DNA from: Aulostomus chinensis
Lineage: Eukaryota; Chordata; Actinopteri; Syngnathiformes; Aulostomidae
DNA: 64,000 nucleotides
Reading direction: 5' to 3'
Assembly (NCBI GenBank): GCA_037954235.1
Contig: JBBMOA010000018.1
Coordinates: 11,480,001 to 11,544,000, forward strand
The notes beneath the pieces are model-generated. The model searched no databases and was not told the DNA's origin. It was given only the letters and a program-made list of their open reading frames with translations. Below, in pieces: positions 62,505-64,000 of the stretch. Within the stretch, counting starts at the first letter, position 1. The number at the start of each line of letters is the position of its first letter. Made by a program: the position numbers and the translations under genes.

Positions 62505-62536
62505 CAATAGCGAGCTAGCTAGCTAACTCGCTATTG
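62505..62536. repeat. Perfect inverted repeat (10-bp arms)
   Basis: CAATAGCGAG (62505-62514) and CTCGCTATTG (62527-62536) are exact inverses. The 12-bp centre contains the self-complementary TAGCTAGCTA, so the whole 32 bp pairs with a single mismatched position per arm. Confidence 0.85.
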
Positions 62537-62726
62537 GGCCGCTCCTGCTGTGTTTGATGTGTTCTGTCCTCTTCCAAACCCAGCTGTGCTGATCCTATAA
62601 ATGCATTGTGTCAAATCTGGCTGCAGTCATCCGCAGCCAGTAGGGGGTGTAGTGCAGAGCCAGGCATGCTGGTCCCTGGACCCCCTGTAGAGATGAGAAG
62701 GAGCTGTGACAGAGCTGTGAATAAAG

Positions 62727-62730
<4 letters not shown>

Positions 62731-62773
<43 letters not shown>
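62731..62773. repeat. (TG)n microsatellite
   Basis: A perfect TG array of about 43 bp, followed by AAGAGAGAGGGA. Confidence 0.95.
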
Positions 62774-62782
<9 letters not shown>

Positions 62783-63058
62783 GGAAGGGAGAGGAGACGA
62801 TCAAGGAGAGCTAATATAAGATTACTTGACTAATTTGATTGATGACTTTTCGATTCATTAAATAATCTTTATAGGTGTTAAAGTCAAGTCAGCTGTATTG
62901 ATGTCGCTAAATGATGTCGCTAACAGCTACGATGAGAGAAAGTGAAAATGTTTGAACGTTTTACTGCTTGCAGGCGATTGAATGGATGTTAATTTTCATT
63001 TGATGACTGAACAATGCTCCATTTGGGTTTTCATATATTACGGTTCTTGTCTTCTCAG

Positions 63059-63160
63059 GTCACCATGGTGCGTAAAGAGTACGAGGAGAAGATCAAGGGT
63101 TTGATTCCCGCAGAGCTCAGACAGGAGCTGGAGGACACCATCACATCGCTAAAAGCTCAG
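63059..63160 (+). CDS. cep112: cep112 exon, 102 nt (penultimate coding exon)
   Basis: This phase 0-0 exon of 34 codons is bounded by CTTCTCAG and by CAG before a good GTGAGA donor. The peptide begins VTMVRKEYEEKIKGLIP, and its second half is AELRQELEDTITSLKAQ, the best-conserved stretch of the CEP112 carboxy terminus. In the family only about 20 residues follow, from one last exon. Reading through the donor would add a short unrelated tail to a TAA at about 63200. I did not find that last exon in the remaining 840 bases, so it should lie beyond the right edge. Confidence 0.94.
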
Positions 63161-64000
63161 GTGAGACTTGAAACAGAATCAGATACAGTATATGGATGCT
63201 AAACTTTAAAAAGCAAAGGAAAAGTACATTATGCTTTAGTCATGGTACAAATGAGTATTGCTCAGAAAACTGCTTTCATTGCTTTTGGAAGTTTGGAGAA
63301 TACCACAAAACACACAAACAGCTTGTTCTCCCACAGTTTTTATTCATACAACATGATACATAACTGTAATTGTACAACGTCCCGCGTTTTAGCGTCAAAG
63401 TCCCATTTTCTCGCCTACTCTCCCACGAATGCTGAAGTGGCACAAACTCCACTTGCACTCTTGCAGTTTTTAGTCGTGCACGTTGTGTTTTAGGTGCACA
63501 GTTTGATGAACTCGAGATGGGCAAAGGTGGCTTTGCCTTCATTTGTAATAAAGAGTTTTCATTGTCATAGCGTCTACATTGTAAATAGGAGAGGGTCCTC
63601 TGTAACAAACTCGACCTTTTCCTTGTTTAAATAGGACTCCGATCTCATTTCAGTGCACAGACCACAGTTCTGAGCCGATATGTTTATAAGACGTAATTTG
63701 TGACCAGAGCGGTCTCCCCTCTCAATGGTGATGTATTTGTTTTGCACATTAAAGTGCACTATTCTCACACAGGAGAAAAAAAAGAAGAAGAAGAGTAGGG
63801 GGAGCTTTCGTGTATGTGGAGGTATCAGACCACATTTCGATGGAGTTCTGCATCTACTTCTCAACTGTGAAGTGCCAAGTGAAATGCTAGAACCTTCCTG
63901 AGGTCTCCCCCACAGAAAGGAATGTACCCTCGGCTCCAGTATGGTAGTCCCAGAACAATACAGATTCTTTTGGAGCCGTGATTATTCTGCCAGGCTCTAC
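63161..64000. other. Start of the next cep112 intron; possible 3' UTR of a minus-strand gene
   Basis: No sequence resembling the final CEP112 exon was found on the plus strand. On the minus strand AATAAA lies at 63339-63344, followed 15-40 nt downstream by a GT-rich stretch (TGTTTGTGTGTTTTGTGG). This is the standard arrangement of a polyadenylation site. The upstream sequence (63345-64000 read in reverse) lacks long open frames, consistent with a 3' UTR extending from beyond the right edge. AXIN2 is the neighbour downstream of CEP112 in human, but there it lies in the same orientation, so the identity is open. Confidence 0.4.
63339..63344 (-). terminator. Candidate minus-strand polyadenylation signal (AATAAA)
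   Basis: An exact AATAAA hexamer on the minus strand with a downstream GT-rich element at plus positions of about 63303-63325. Confidence 0.5.

Larger units (their letters stand above)
55888..63058 (+). other. cep112: cep112 intron 7, 7.2 kb
   Basis: It starts GTAACA and ends CTTCTCAG. It contains CA/TG arrays (56372-56429, 59971-60015, 60251-60325, 62731-62773), a MITE-like element (57730-58043), an exon-like segment with good splice signals (59757-59877), a single-copy stretch that looks conserved (61745-62110) and a perfect hairpin (62505-62536). No coding exon of cep112 is missing between the two flanking exons. Confidence 0.85.
1..64000 (+). other. cep112: cep112 gene span (3' half; both ends outside the window)
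   Basis: Eight GT-AG bounded exons on this strand join into one open frame of 347 codons. Without gaps it follows the C-terminal third of vertebrate CEP112 (CCDC46), a coiled-coil protein of the centrosome that has been linked to male fertility. Recognisable blocks in order are QIQQADTALEQFKKQVEL, RSLREKQAKEF, HSAEKDSL, LREEL, FKQLEKEYSQKL and LRQELEDTITSLKAQ. The family protein is about 950 residues, so these exons cover roughly its residues 580-930. The amino-terminal exons must lie left of base 1 and the last short exon right of base 64000, so the gene crosses the whole window. Introns are about 2.9, 5.6, 10.8, 10.3, 4.9, 12.8 and 7.2 kb. The human comparison is from memory. Confidence 0.9.

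Noticed and set aside
63161..64000. Search for the final cep112 exon
   Set aside because: No plus-strand sequence resembling the short family C-terminus was seen.
1..64000. CRISPR arrays, operons, phage or plasmid features
   Set aside because: Regularly spaced repeats with unique spacers are absent. All tandem repeats are simple microsatellites, and the gene structure is eukaryotic.

Overview
The window is vertebrate nuclear DNA, almost certainly from a teleost fish and probably a spiny-rayed (percomorph-type) one. It has GT-AG introns several kilobases long, tRNA-headed SINE-like repeats with perfect target-site duplications, other interspersed sequences I recognise as typical of fish genomes, and a very heavy load of long (CA)n/(TG)n and (CT)n/(GA)n microsatellites. 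There is no prokaryotic gene organisation, CRISPR array, tRNA gene or rRNA gene.

One gene explains nearly all the coding signal. It is the 3' half of cep112 (centrosomal protein 112, formerly ccdc46) on the + strand. Eight exons were placed by splice signals and continuous reading frame: 7578-7713, 10570-10677, 16280-16462, 27282-27491, 37803-37865, 42805-42954, 55798-55887 and 63059-63160. Joined, they give 347 codons of uninterrupted charged alpha-helical coiled coil. This runs collinear with the C-terminal third of vertebrate CEP112 and ends at a conserved LRQELEDT block. Every exon after the first starts and ends on a codon boundary. The N-terminal exons lie to the left of the window. The short final exon (about 20 residues in the family) was not found and should lie to the right.

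Layout: 1-7577 is an upstream intron with a SINE-like insertion at 5885-6282. From about 6.9 to 9.0 kb there is a cluster of CA/TG arrays around the first exon. Introns 2, 3 and 4 (5.6, 10.8 and 10.3 kb) hold old interspersed repeats and several single-copy stretches that look like conserved non-coding DNA. Intron 5 (4.9 kb) is ordinary. Intron 6 (12.8 kb) is rich in TG/CA arrays and carries a perfectly bounded SINE-like insertion at 49629-49876, plus a minus-strand coding-like fragment at 48751-48852. Intron 7 (7.2 kb) has a MITE-like element, a possible cryptic exon and a perfect hairpin. At 63.3-64.0 kb a strong minus-strand polyadenylation signal suggests the 3' UTR of a convergent neighbour.

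The most unusual feature is the 136-nt exon at 7578-7713. It sits between a (TG)22 array ending 9 nt before it and a (CA)28 array starting 12 nt after it, so the two intron flanks can pair and loop the exon out of the transcript. The 63-nt exon at 37803 likewise depends on a (TC)30 microsatellite for its pyrimidine tract. All identifications rest on reading the sequence and on remembered family knowledge; no database search was run.
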